A stretch of 64,000 bases of DNA, from NCBI RefSeq assembly GCF_965363235.1, contig NC_134843.1:88817795-88881794 (forward strand), read 5' to 3'. Under the pieces are notes generated by a model. The model had not been told where the DNA came from. It saw only the letters and a list, made by a program, of their open reading frames with translations, and searched no databases. The position numbers were made by a program, and so were the translations under genes. Positions 21,592-34,236 of this stretch are shown piece after piece. Origin of the DNA: Mytilus galloprovincialis. Taxonomy: Eukaryota; Mollusca; Bivalvia; Mytilida; Mytilidae. Positions within the stretch are counted from its first letter, which is position 1, and each line of letters starts with the position of its first letter.

Positions 21592-21705
21592 GTGGCCAAA
21601 ATATTTGAAATCCAAAGCTTATATAAAAGATGAAGAGCTATAATCCGAAAGGTCCAAAAAGTAGAGCCAATTCCGCGAAAGGAATCAGAGCTTTGCATGT
21701 TAATG

Positions 21706-21930
21706 TGTTTTCTGAAGAAATAACATAAAAAATGTGATGGACACTAAATAACGCACGTATTTACCTTTACTGAATGTTACAGTTATTTCATATAATTTAA
21801 TTCTAAATTTCATTTTAAACTGGCGTAAATCATGAAAAAAACGTTGATGACAAAATTGTGTCTATATGATTAACAAAACGACGTCAGCTAATCAGAAGAC
21901 ACGTTACATCCAAAATTACATTATAATCGG
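21706..21930 (-). repeat. MITE-like sequence related to 36405-36704
   Basis: GAAATAACATAAAAAATGTG, the ATTTCATTTTAAAC block and AGAAGACACGTTACATCCAA match, in inverted order, segments of 36405-36600. This copy lacks the second hairpin arm. Nothing recognisable follows to 22549. Confidence 0.6.
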
Positions 21931-22548
21931 ATAAAAATATATGAATTGAATTATCGTTATCAAGTACTGCCATTCTCGAAACAATCTTTTTAACTTTTAT
22001 ATTCAAAAACAATTTTCCATTTTTAATCATCAACAATCTGATTTGTTTTTGTAAAAGCAAACTCCTCACTAGAAATTGCATTTCCAATACTATGTCAATT
22101 GACTGAAACGAATCCTGGCTTAAAATCCTTTCAGTTTAAATAAATAATAAATACATTGATTAGAAATTAAACATATCCATTAAATTTGATGGGATTATAT
22201 TTCTAGAATAGTGATGTGCAGAATTCAATACAATGCTAAAGAATTTGAAGTATTTCATTATTGTAAATGACCATCATTATAAATATTCTATCTCCATCAA
22301 TAAAATGAACTGTGACACAAATACAATGCTTAAGATCAGAATCGGAGATATCTGTCATTACCTGATATCAGTTGTCGCATCAAACGAATGTAAGAGGAAA
22401 AACAAATAAAATCTGTTTACCTCAATATTTGAAATAAACCATCAAATTAAGCAAGATAATCATCTGTTTGTATTGAAGCATTCAATTTGTGAAAATGTGA
22501 TGTTAATTAATAAAATTAGTATAATTGAAAAGCTTGACTGAAATCAAA

Positions 22549-22564
22549 TAGTATATTCAATATC
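22549..22564 (+). promoter_or_regulatory. Possible core promoter of the second IgGFc-binding-like gene
   Basis: AGTATATTCAATATCG resembles GGTATAAAATATCG upstream of the paralogue. It lies about 70 bases before the chosen ATG at 22619. Out-of-frame ATGs at 22582 and 22603 would be in the leader if transcription starts before them. Confidence 0.25.
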
Positions 22565-22618
22565 GCCAATCACGCTATCATATGATTATAACCGCTTTGT
22601 TCATGCTTGGATATAGAC

Positions 22619-22645
22619 ATGTTTTTGCAAAGGATTATAGTCAAG
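22619..22645 (+). CDS. Exon 1, paralogue 2 (start of signal peptide)
   Basis: MFLQRIIVK, then GTAAGT; nine codons, phase 0. With exon 2 it gives 27 residues, the same total as in paralogue 1. Confidence 0.6.
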
Positions 22646-25600
22646 GTAAGTTTTATAATTTCTGAACTATTAACTTTAATTACAAAAAAAAATACTTATT
22701 TTAAAAAGGTTATGCTAAAATTTACCTACAAAACTATTTCTTATTAGGAAATTGACACAAAAAAAACCATGGGAAGAATGGTACACGAATCAGATGAACC
22801 TATAAGAGGTAGGGCCAATCCCCCTGTATTTGTTTTCACCCCTTGTGTTCAAATAATAAAGGTGTTGAAATATATTGTCATTTGAATATTACAGTGTCTT
22901 TTGGTATATGTAAAACATTTTTCTCTCGGTTATTTTACAGAGGTAATAGTAAAATTTCGAACCGAATGACATCTTTATCTAAATAAATCATTTGTATCTA
23001 AAAGACAATTAAACATTGAATTATTTCAAAAAGGAATTTTTTTGTTGTCCATCGTCTATATTTATAATCTGTATAAAAATAGTAAAAATTATTTATGTTA
23101 GTATTATATAAAATTTGACGAGACAGAAATTAAGCCTTGCAACATACCACCTACCATATGATACTGTTTATGATACATCAATCTGTTTTACTATCTTTTT
23201 CAGTAAAGATTGTAATATATTTTAAAAATTCTACCAGTGTGAAATTGATTCTAGGTCCTACTTCTTGATGTTTTCTTTGGTAATTCTGAAGTTTTATACA
23301 AAATAGTTTTACAGAGTTGTTGTAAGTAGTAACACATTTAGATCACATGGAATTTGAGAAAAGTGATATTCAAGACTTTCTTTGCGGCGGATACATGACG
23401 ATATATATCACTAGCATTTAGAAGGAAGTGAAAATATTTCTCTTTGCCGAAAAGTCAATAAATAAAATGGGATAAAACTAAAAATTCAAAAAAAAAAAAC
23501 TTAGTTAATTTGAAAATTCATTTTACATTAGTTTTTATTGAAAGGATACATGGTGTGTACGGCGACAAGACAGCAAATTTTTCGGCCCAAAACATCAAAT
23601 GCATGCATTTAATAATTATAATTAGCCTGCAGATGTGCTGACATCTAATTCTCAGTTAAACCTTTATGATAGGAAATAATCACTGACATGAAATTAAAAA
23701 TTTAGTAGATGACAATAATTGCGATATTAAGCTGATTCGACTAATGAGCACGAATGTCCCTTTGGTATCTCTCTCCTGTCATCAATGCCTGGTTATTTGA
23801 TCTGGTCAGTGCGTCATATTCCATAGAGGTTCTGATGACCATAGAACAAGTTGTTCAATTAGTATGTATCGATCTTTTCTCATTTAACAATGTATTCAAT
23901 CTTTAACAGGGTTCATATTTGTAATAAGGAGCTACACTATTTTTTCAAATGTTTTTGTTTTCGACAATTGATATTATTGAAAAATATTAGAATTCAATAT
24001 TTAAAGTATCTATCGTTTAGACAAACCTGGTATTTGATTATTTTTAATTTCATCACTAAAAAGGTCCAATGTTTAGGTGAATGATTGGAGAATAAATACG
24101 CAAATGACGCTGTAGACTGTCGCTTGATGCAACTTTTCCCGATGTCAGACAATAACTAAACAAAATGATACCCTCAGTGTATCCCCTAAATAAATAATAC
24201 TTCTAAAATTGATGTTCGAAACATTTTCCAGCTGTTGCTGATACTCTTCTTGCAGATAACCGTCAGTGGGAAACTATTTTATGAGGTAAGTAAACTGTTT
24301 TAGTGTCTTAGGTTCAAACATTACTTTTTCAAATATAGAATATTTTACAGAATTAAACAATCCATCTTTTGAAGGAAATGTTTAACAAAATATTTTATAA
24401 AACAGACAATAAATTGCATATACCTGATTACTTGATAGGTGTTATCGTCGGAAATTGACAATTAAGATTTCGTGCCCGTCTTTTTTTTTTATTATAAATG
24501 GTCGAGCTAAATTCTTGATGAGGTTTAATCGTCAGAAATTAACAGTTACGATTTAGTGTTCTGTCTTTTCTTTAATTATTAATTGTTCAGTTTAATATTG
24601 ATTCTTGATATGTTTTATCGTCGGGAAGTAACTGTTTAGTTTCTGTGTTCTGCCTTTTTTAAATTATTATTTGTTGAGCTAAATTCTTGATAGGTTTTAT
24701 AATAGGAAAATAACACGTAATTGATCGTGTCCGTCCTTTTTTTAATTATTAAATGATCAGCTTACTTCTTGATGGGTTTAATCGTTGAAAAATAACATTT
24801 AAATTTTAAGCTCTGTCTCTTCTTTAATTATAAATTGTTGGGTAAATTTCTTTTCATTTCCGTTATTCTTTCATGAAGATTTTTGCGTCTATCCTTTTCT
24901 TGTTTGTCTTATGATTAGTAATGAATATATACAATAAGAATTTATGTCACTTTTACACAATTTTTCAGGAATGTCGATCACACATCGGAAAAGAATTTGT
25001 TCTCATATTTACAGACAACAGTAGACACAACAATTTACTCCGTCTCTATATTACAACACCTTTAAATGAAAGCTTTACTGTTCATGTACAAACACCATTG
25101 CTGAGTCAAATAAATCAAGATTATGTCGTAACAAATGGATCGGAGTTATTTATTGAACTTCCAATAGATCTTGCAATTTCAAGAACAACAAAAAGTAACA
25201 AAACAATACTGGTCACAGCACAGAACTTCATTGTATTGTTTGCCTCAAACATGCAGCATAATGGAGGTGACTCCTATATAATTTATCCAATTGCAGTTCT
25301 AAGTACTGAGCACGTATCTGTCAATTTAAAAACAAAGTCAGGTACTTATCATTCAGTTACTTCTATGATAGCTATAGCAGATCAAACTGTAGTTGATATT
25401 TCTATACCCACTGGTGCCGTTTTCGTGTTTGAAGGTATCACGTATAATTCTGGAAAAACTTTATCTATGAGTCTGAATAAATATGAAGTTTTTCAGTTTA
25501 CTTCATCTGACGATTTATCGGGAACAGTTCTGACGTCAAATTACCCTATTGCTGCATTTAGTGGACATGAACTTGGAAATCCTGAAATAAGCAGTAAAAC

Positions 25601-28600
25601 TTCTATAGACATGATATATGAAATGCTTGTTCCTACAATCTTTTGGTCTACGTATTATATTGCCATCAGTAACCCCGTGTTTGATTCGGGAAAAGGAGAA
25701 CTTATCCGAGTCTTCACTTCCATGGACAATACTGATATAATGATAAACACATCCGGAACTCTTATTAAAACAAATGTTGGTACAAAGGCGTCATTCCACC
25801 AGTTTAACTTACCTTTATCTGAGGCAGCAGTTATAACTGCAGATAAACCAGTTTTAGTTTCTCAAACTACAGCATCTAAACAACTTGCTGGAAGTTATAC
25901 AGGTGATGCTAGATTGCTTCTACCTAGCCCAGTAAATGCATGGTTAAGTGAATACAGTTTCAACACACCAGGCAAAAATATGTATAATGGGCTTGTTCTT
26001 TTGGCCGACAGTATTTCTTCGATAAATATCACTCTAAACGAAAAGAGTATTAACTCGTCTATTGTATGGAAGGAAATCGAAGGTACAAATTTCATATATA
26101 CATCTATACATTTGTCTGAGGGTGCACACACTTTGACTTGTTTATCTGCTGTTTCAAAATGTTGGGGATATGTATACGGAATTCACAGCTTAGAAGAATA
26201 TGGTACATCTATTGGCAGGAGTTTGAGTCAGGTAAACTGTTGATCTAAATATATTCTTTATTTTCAAATAAATGTTCTAATAATCGGTCGTAGTTATAAT
26301 ACAAAGTAACAAAAGGGCTGGCTGCTGTATTCTATTTAATCAAACGCATTTTTTTCCTCACATGCACTAAATGAAAACCAAGGGAGGTGATAAGACTATT
26401 AATACGTTTTTGTGTTTAATCTTTACTAGACCATGTTGATTTGTTTTATTTTGTGGTGTCTATTCTATAGTTGATACTTTTACTCGAATACCAGTCAAGC
26501 ATTTCTTTTGTAATTCGTAACACAAGTCCATGAACTCTTTTAGTTGGTTGGTTTGTGTTAATAGTTATCAAAGGTACCAGGATTATAATTTAGTACGCCA
26601 GACGCGCGTTTCGTCTACATAAGACTCATCATATCAAAATATTTATAAAACCAAACAAGTACAAAGTTGAAGAGCATTGAGGATCCAAAATTCCAAAAAG
26701 TTGTGCCAAATACGGCTAAGGAAATGTTAACTTATGGTTTGCAGTAGGCCAAAAAAGGAAATAGACGATATTCCTTAAGAATGTTTTTGATTGTAGTCTT
26801 TTGTATTTAATATTGAGATTAAATTATTGAATTCATACACGTATTTGTCATACATATAAACGATGTTTGATGATCTGTAGTTAAAAACAACGCATGTCAA
26901 ATTGCACATTTTACAAGTATATGTGACACAAACTTAGTATATATGTTTTATTTTAGAAAACTGAAGACAATTTGAACTTTAATCGTAAGTGTTATCTTTA
27001 AAACAATGATTAAATACATATGTGTTTTGTATGTATCTATTATTCTTAAGAAATTTCAGTAAGCAATGTCAAAATGGCACATAAGTGTTATGAACTTAAT
27101 TCATTTTATTTTTTCAAATTCAACACTAAAATTTGATGCCATGCATTCTTTGCATTTGTTCAAGTATGGATCCTTCTTTGATATATACTTGACCATCATC
27201 ATAAATGGTATAATTATTTACAATTCGTTAATCGTATATCTATAGAATAGACAGAAAACTTAATGTTGGTTGACCGTTATGATATATATCCGTTTCACAG
27301 ATGATATCGGATATGTTCTGTATGTTTTAACGACAAGTCCGTACCCTTTTTACGAATGTGACCTACCGATTTAGATCATTTACGGGTTTGGAATAACATG
27401 ATAAACACGACGGTTAAAACACTAGTAGATGGATCTGCTTTCTCGTCCGGGGAATCTGAGATCCATCCCTGTTTTGGTAGGGTTCGAGTTGCCTAGTCTT
27501 TAGATTTTTATGTTGTGTCTTATGTACTCTTGTTTGTCTTTTTATCTTTGGTCATGGTGTCGTCAGTTAGTTTTAGATCTATGGGTTTGAATGTCCCTCT
27601 GATATCGTTCACCCTTCTTTTAAATGATCATATGACCTTCATGTTTGGATTCTCATGGTAAAATGAGAATCAAAATTGTTGGTAATGCCTTTTGTGAAAA
27701 AAAGAAATTTGTCATTTCTAACTATCTAAAGATGTTAAAAAAATACCAAATTTTGACATTGACTTTCCTTTTGGTTGTCATTGATTTTACAGATTTTTCA
27801 TTGTATGGTTGATTCCATATACTTATCTCAATGCATTTATGATTTTAGACAGGCCTTAATTTATTACAATTAATTATTTTTTCACAACAAACGATTCATT
27901 GAAATTTATATTTCAGAGAATAGTACGTATAACTAATTTCCTTTCTTTTGAAGCTTCGGTTAAATTCAAAGGGGTAACAAATACCTTAAAACTGCACCAA
28001 AAAATATAAGTAAATTGGAAGAAATCATGGACAACTTTAAAAACATTTTTCAAATATTTGTTATAAAAAAAAGTTCGATTGTTGAATTCCTTTAAAATAT
28101 AGATTTCGTATTTTTATTTATTCAACATGTCATAAAACATGTTAAACTTCAACACATTTTATCAAAATATTTTCCAACAACAACTGCGTTCAAGTCTAAA
28201 TAAGATTTGAATTATAGATATTTGAAATACTTTTATCAGCATTACAATACGACTCGTTAATATTCACAGATTTCACATTCATATCTCAATGGGTTTCATT
28301 GGCATTTTCTCAATTAGTTATCTTTGTGACGTATACAATGGAAAATAAAATTTCTTAATTGAATATTTTGTATATTGTGTATATGGTCAGATAATTATTA
28401 AATTCATTATGTCAAGTGCAACTTTACCAAAAACGTATTGTAACTTGTAGTCGTTAAAATATTATTGCTTTTACGATCATCTATTTTTTTAAAAGCAAAT
28501 TACCACCAAACCCTTAATATATCACATGACATACATGTCATACTGAAAAGGCCTAGTTTCAATTTTGACAAAAGTGAAAAAATACAATCATCTTTAATAT

Positions 28601-30730
28601 GCATTTAATAGAGAAGGGCAGTCATTCAAGAAAGTTTAGTTTACTGTAACTTCTTTTTCATCCAAACATATCCTTTTAACATCAATATGAAAACTAACAC
28701 TCATGAGCTACATGTAGTTGATCGAAATATTTGACACGACCAAATCATTATCAACGTTTGAAATAAGTGACATACAAAACAAAACAACCAAAAAAACACA
28801 ACAATACACCAATTCATGGTCTCAATAAAGGCAACAGTAGTATACCGCTGTTCAAGACTCATAAATCTATGGACAAAAAACAAAATCGGGGTAACAAACT
28901 GAAACAGAGGGAAACGCATTAAATATTAGAGGAGAACAACGACACAACATAAAATGTAACACACACAGCAACGGACTAAGCATTAGACAAAATCCGATGA
29001 GAATAACTAATATAACATCAAAACCAAATACATGAATTTGGGATAGAAAAGTACCGTGACACGTCTTATAGTAATGTGAATTCCCACTCAAAAATAGGAG
29101 AAAACAAACGACACAACGGAAACACAACGTAAAAATGATACACACACAGAAACGAACTATGATATAACAATCGCCATTTTCCTGAATTGGTACAGGACAT
29201 TTTTAAAGAAAAAAATGGTGGGTTGAACCTGGTTTTGTGGCATGCCAAACCTCGCACTTTGATGGCTTTGTTAAATATAACATTAGAATGACAACATAAT
29301 AATACAGGACTACAATACAAATAAATAGCAGAACGTATTTGGCAAAGAAACACATGAATAATAGATAACAAAAGGCATCAGGTTTAAAATTCATTACGTC
29401 AAAAACGCGCCTCGTCCAAACAAGACTTACTAGTGACGCCCAGATATAAAAGTTCGAAAGTCAAAAAAAAAAAAAAAAAAAAGGGTTCAAAGTAGTACAG
29501 CTCTGAGGATCAAAAGTCGAAAAAGGTTGTGCCAAATACGGGTAGGGTTTTTTGCTTGTGATAAGAACATCCTTATTATATAGAACAATTTATGCTATTG
29601 TAAACAGTAAATTTTATCAAATGAATATAAAAGATTTACATGATAAAACTGACGTCTTAACTAATTACAGAAAACAAAACCCGAATACATAATACATTGA
29701 AGACCAACACAGAAAATAGACACACCCGACTCAGTGATAAACCAGGCCTGAACGCAAAAAGTCATAACCATGACGTCACATACGAAGTTGTGAAATGGCA
29801 CAATATTACGTCAATGTGAATTTCTGAAACAGCACAAGTATGACGTCATATTTGAAAAATTATGTCTAAAAAATAAAATAGAAATAGGATTGATTTAAGA
29901 TTATAAAAGAACTAAATACTGATGTTACATTTAAACACAATGCACATTGCAACACTAATCAATAGCAATACATATATTTTATATATGTCTGGTTTGTTTT
30001 GAATCTAACTTCAACTATAAAAATCGTACAGATTACGTTGAACAAAATCAAAACTAATAAATGAAGACGGTGATTAATTTTCTTTACCATAACACATGAA
30101 TTTAATAGAAAAGACGTCAACCAATTTGACAAAATCCGAAGAAAATTACAAATACAACATCAAACTAAATACATGAATTTGGGATAGATAAGTACCGTAA
30201 CACGTCTTATAGTAATGCGAATTCACACTCAGCAAAACAGTCAGAATCGGGAATAAGTCATGTTCGGTAATTAAAAGATTAGACGACGTAATGACAAACC
30301 ACAATCTACCATGTGGTAAAAATGTCATTGCTGTTAACAGAATTTTAGAATTGAGCAGTATTTGTTTGTATCCGCGCAATATTATGGCAAACTATCGAAT
30401 GTAAAATGGTCTTAACTCGTTCCTTCTCTGATTATTGTCATTCTCATCACATTTTACCAATTTTATTTCATATAACTTCAACATGTTTTCTTTTCAGAAA
30501 TAAAAAGTTCTGTATTGGAGTTGAAAGATAATGGAACGCTTTTTGTCACGCCTATCTTTAAGACAGTGTCAAGGTCACTCATTGGATGTATAAAAATGTG
30601 TAGAATATATTTTTGTGCTATTGTTTCCTTCCGGTCAGCTGATGGATCATGCTTATTATACACAGATGAAGACAAATGCAGTTCAATAAAGCCTTCTACT
30701 GATTTCAAACTATATTTCATTCGGAATTAA
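22619..30730 (+). CDS. Secreted IgGFc-binding-domain protein with C-terminal PAN/apple-like domain (paralogue 2; spliced, 5 exons)
   Basis: Joined exons 22619-22645, 24232-24285, 24969-26231, 26957-26984 and 30498-30730 give 534 residues with GT/AG introns. Residues 1-27 form a signal peptide split by an intron (MFLQRIIVK then LLLILFLQITVSG...). Residues 28-448 are the FCGBP-type N-terminal domain, ending CWGYVYG...EEYGTSIGRS. A 28-nt microexon and a PAN/apple-like module (C-x3-C-x4-C and SFRSADGSCLLYTDE) finish the protein. The exon number, phases and microexon length equal those of the gene at 802-7589, so one arose from the other by duplication; both frames are intact. The 3.5-kb last intron is full of repeats. 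The start was chosen because the ATG at 22619, unlike those at 22582 and 22603, gives phase 0 and a good signal peptide. Ligand and role are unknown. Confidence 0.85.
24232..24285 (+). CDS. Exon 2, paralogue 2 (signal peptide core)
   Basis: LLLILFLQITVSGKLFYE between ATTTTCCAG and GTAAGT, phase 0 at both ends. A second AG inside (CTTGCAG, 24255) would remove the hydrophobic core if used, so the upstream acceptor is preferred. Confidence 0.7.
24430..24870 (+). repeat. Five degenerate tandem repeats of about 85 bp in intron 2
   Basis: Each unit starts near CTTGAT(A/G)GGTTT(A)ATCGTCGG and continues with AATTATTAATTG-like sequence; starts at about 24432, 24513, 24604, 24686 and 24768. Non-coding. 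Confidence 0.65.
24969..26231 (+). CDS. Exon 3, paralogue 2 (IgGFc-binding domain)
   Basis: 421 codons, phase 0 at both ends, from after TTTTTCAG (ECRSHIGKEFVLIF) to GAGTCAG before GTAAAC. The open frame extends a further 16 codons upstream of the acceptor into the intron; these are not part of the protein. Confidence 0.9.
26559..26728 (-). repeat. 5'-truncated family A ribozyme repeat with broken hammerhead
   Basis: A single inverted copy in intron 3 of the second IgGFc-like gene. It begins at the usual 3' end (AATAGTTATCAAAGGTACC) and stops after GCCAAATACGGCTAAGG. The ribozyme retains GATGAG, stem II and GAAAC but has lost the GAGCGTCACT block (stem I strand plus the start of the core), so it cannot fold. 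Confidence 0.8.
26957..26984 (+). CDS. Exon 4, paralogue 2 (28-nt microexon)
   Basis: KTEDNLNFN plus one base, between TTTTAG and GTAAGT; same length and phase as in paralogue 1. Confidence 0.75.
27340..27625 (+). repeat. Dispersed repeat R2, diverged copy in the last intron
   Basis: ACGAATGTGACCTACCGATT, the GGATCTGCTTTC...CCGG block and GTCATGGTGTCGTCAGTTAG align with the copy at 18500-18795. Confidence 0.6.
28800..29150 (+). repeat. Dispersed repeat R3 with a following block repeated at about 30130-30235
   Basis: CAACAGTAGTATACCGCTGT and GGGTAACAAACTGAAACAGA recur at 54140-54190 and 54780-54900 (+) and 57080-57200 (-). The part from 28988 (CAAAATCCGATGAGAATAAC to TAGTAATGTGAATTCCCACT) is repeated at 30128-30235. 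Confidence 0.6.
29390..29555 (-). repeat. Decayed ribozyme repeat
   Basis: Inverted remnant: TACGTCAAAAACGCGCCTCG, AGACTTACTAGTGACGCCC and GGTTGTGCCAAATACGG match, with changes, successive parts of the family A unit. The core has become CUAGUAA and GAGG, so it is dead. An A-rich run interrupts it at 29466-29483. Confidence 0.6.
30498..30730 (+). CDS. Exon 5, paralogue 2 (PAN/apple-like module and stop)
   Basis: Starts after TTCTTTTCAG, completes the split codon as Gln and runs 77 codons to TAA. The same length as exon 5 of paralogue 1 (233 bases). An AATAAA lies at 31178-31183, about 450 bases past the stop. Confidence 0.85.
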
Positions 30731-33700
30731 AAAGGTAGAAACATTTTTTTTTTGTAAATTGGTTTGATTGACTGGTTGTTTAATGTAAATTGATTTGATA
30801 GTCTTCCTTGTTTGTTTTGTCATAGTATTTTATTAAAATCATCTATATTTTCACTGAGTTAAAACAATGTGCACAGAAGAGGGATAAACAAATCATTGCA
30901 TCTTTTAAACATTCAGCAGGATGTGATGATTTTCTTTAAATCTTTGTTCAAGATATTGCACACATACAAACAACTACAGGACAATCTTTCAAATTATCGA
31001 ATTTTTAATATACATATACGATAGCTGCAATCCGAGACATACAAAGCAAACATGTATCAATAAGCAAGCATTTTATACAGACTAGAACTTGCTCGGAAGA
31101 ACGTCTAAAACATTTACCGCTTATAACGCTGGAAAATAAAAATTAAAGTGTACTTTATATATTTCATCTAAAGAACAAATAAAGTTACATGTAAAACCTC
31201 TTACACAAGACCTGTAAAAGGAACATTTTCATGGCAGGAGTCAACATTACATTTGCGTATTAAGCTTTTGAACAAGTTTAGACTTGACTGAATGTCAAAA
31301 GTAGTTTGTTTTTTAAAAAGAAAAAATAATTCATCATTTTCGCCTCTTAGCATTGTGTTTGTTATCTAATCCCGCACACGGCAGATTCGTTCAACATCAA
31401 TCTTATTTCACTAGAATTGTTAGTTTTCTACAGATATTCGGTGGTTCTCTCCGGCACTATGGCTTCAGATCTGGATGAAAACTATTAATGGAAGAAGGTT
31501 TCTTAACAAAGATATTTCTACAGTACTTTCCCTCCCACAGGAGTAAGCTATGTTTAGACAGAAGAAATAAAAACATACAACTTATAGAATTTGAATTTAA
31601 TAAAAACTGCGTATTGCTAAAGCCATGAGTTTACTATTTTAAATAATGACAAGTAAATATTGTAAAGTAGTTCATCATAATTACATATATAAAGGAAATT
31701 GGTCTTTCTTATTTATTGTTTCTTTTTCTTTTGTAACAAACTACAGGACAATTAAGTAAAAATTAAACATTATGAATTATAAATAAGAAATTAAAGATAA
31801 GTTTTACAGGTTTAGATAAATTTTGAAAAGCAAAAGGGGCATTGGCTGTCAAATTCATATTCACCAATTTGACTAAAACATTCATATTTGATTAAAAAGA
31901 TACAAAAACGTATATTAAAATGATTAAAAGTATAAGATAGACAATTAACGATGCATGAACTCGATTAAATGTATCAGTATAGCTAGTGTATTTTAATCTA
32001 AACGTCATTTAAATAACCATAGAGGTGATCTCCGACGACTGCCGGCGATAATATAACCTGATTTAAACATATAATAAATATAAAAATATAACTAACATGT
32101 GAAATTAAATTGCTCTATGTGTGTTTTATTTCATATCATTGCTTACAAAATCGGTTAATCATCGTTTTAAGCCGTATAAGTATTGTGTATCGAATCAGTA
32201 AACCAAATGATTTACCCTTGTTTCATATTCAATGTTGGTTTCCTTTTGTTTGCTTAACGCGCTTAGTTCTTGCGTAAACCATCTCTAGCTTAAGACTTGA
32301 GCTGAAGTTCACATGTGTTAAGGTCGTAACATTCACTTGCAAGTGGACAATTCATCAGAGTGATTTAAAGTTTTTTTTGACACAAAACTGAACCAAACTA
32401 GCTGTTAACATTGACTTATTATTTTACTTTTTCACTTTCAATAATGATTGAACAAAAGCTAAAATAATGTTTTCAATAATGTGTATTTGTATGGTGGATA
32501 TAAAATATTTTATTTTTTTTGAAGGCATGAAATTTCCATTCATATATAAAACATTTACTGATAATGACAAAAGTTTCCAGATAAAAACAAATACAATATT
32601 TTGCCGAATGATCATAAAGGTACGACTTCTGAAGTTGAATTCATGATTATGTCCATTAAAAATAAGGAGATAGTATGATTGGAAATTATTACAAATGAGA
32701 ATATATCAACCAAAGATCAAATAACAAAGATGGTGATACCAATTACAATTCATCAAAAGGCCTTCAACCATGAGTAAAGACCATAGAACTACCAGACTTT
32801 ACTGCACTGAGTTGTTTCATGAATTTGGATTGGTTTGTTTTTATGACTGAGAAGAACAAACAGAATTTTAAAAGCATCAATTATAAAGTTGTAATGGTTT
32901 ATTGATACGCGTGCTTCTACTATTAATTAAATCAAAATCAATAACCATCCATTACGTTCATAATAAATATATCTTCACACTGTTTACAGTACAATGTTAA
33001 AAACGTTAACATTGCATTAGAACAATTCAAATAGATTAAAACTTTGAAAGTAAAATGCATAATACAGATTGAGTTGATGTAAACTAACTTTGTGGTCAAT
33101 GGTTTGACACGAATTGATAAAAAAATAATACATGTCTATGATAAGGCTTATCAAGAATTGATAATAGATAATTCATTTATTTGTTTGATAATACAATGTA
33201 TTATTTTTTTAATTATTCGATGATTGATGAATAGTCACTAAGTCCTTTTAATTAAAGCTTAAAGGGGTATTAGCTACGATTTAGACAAACATTTAAAATA
33301 CAATTTTTGAAATATTCATAAGAAGTTTGAGTTTGAAATAATATTTCATTTTAAACAAATAATTTGTCCCTAATTTGTCAAAAATACCCAATAATTTTAG
33401 ATGTCATGTGAGACCACTTTCAGCAGATTTAAATGACAAATAAGCAATTATTTGTCAGCGTATGATGTTCGACAATGAGAAAACCTCATACCATAAATTC
33501 AGCTATAAGAGGCCCTGACATGAAAATGTGAAACAATTCAAACAATGAAAAAGTGAAAGTGCATAATTTGTAATAATTTAATTTCGCAAAGATTTTTTTT
33601 CGACACACATTAACTAACGACAACCATGGAATTACTAGCTCCTGACTTGAGGCAGGCAAATTAAGAATGTCGCGGAAATAATCATATTTATGGGCACTTG

Positions 33701-33912
33701 GTCCTACTTTAATCAAGGACAGTGGTGTAATAGCACAACATAAGAACAAACTGGAAAAATCAGTTGAAAATCTGTCCTAACAACGGACAACTGCAAAGAA
33801 ATAATTTCAAAATTAAACGTTATTAATCATTCATACATACGTTTAAAACATGTATGTTCTCTAAAATTTTGTAGTTTACGAAAATTTGCTATGATCACTT
33901 ATCATAATTACA
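30731..33912 (+). other. Gene-poor AT-rich stretch
   Basis: 3' flank of the second IgGFc-like gene. Only fragments of dispersed repeat R1 (about 32650-32800 and 33480-33785) are recognisable; no exon-like frame was seen. Confidence 0.5.
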
Positions 33913-34131
33913 TTTTTTTTCAAATTTTCCAAATTACAGCGAACCCAAACAATACATTTACTTCAAAACTAAATTGGTAAATAGTAAAATAACAAAAATA
34001 CGAAACTCCAGGATAATTTTGATTTTTTTTATCAAATTTTCCAAATTACAGCGAACCCAAACAATACATTTACTTCAAAACTAAATTGGTAAATAGTAAA
34101 ATGACAAAAATACAAAACTCCAGGATAATTT
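33913..34131 (+). repeat. Tandem duplication, two units of 113 bp
   Basis: CAAATTTTCCAAATTACAGC at 33920 recurs at 34033, and the match continues to CTCCAGGATAATTT. Very few differences, hence recent. Confidence 0.9.
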
Positions 34132-34236
34132 AAAATCGGACATCCAACAATCATGTTGCTGACTTTTAATGGTAAACGATTTCGTGAAACATTGAATTTG
34201 TAAAAGCAATATTTCAACATTACTCAATCTGTTGAA

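Larger units (their letters stand above)
20776..21705 (-). mobile_element. Tandem array of three family B hammerhead repeats, - strand
   Basis: Three B units run on the - strand with ribozyme ends at 20890, 21241 and 21591, a period of about 350. The outermost unit stops after GCAAAGCTCTGATTCC at about 21700, where it abuts an unrelated MITE-like sequence. The units differ from each other by more than those of the family A array, so this array is older. The opening block is present in two units (complements of CCCTCGGGGACTAATAGT at 21122 and 21471). Confidence 0.75.

Noticed and set aside
22582..22645. Alternative start at 22582 or 22603 for the second IgGFc-like gene
   Set aside because: Both leave a phase 1 end that does not join the phase 0 exon at 24232; the ATG at 22619 does and gives a signal peptide matching the paralogue in length.
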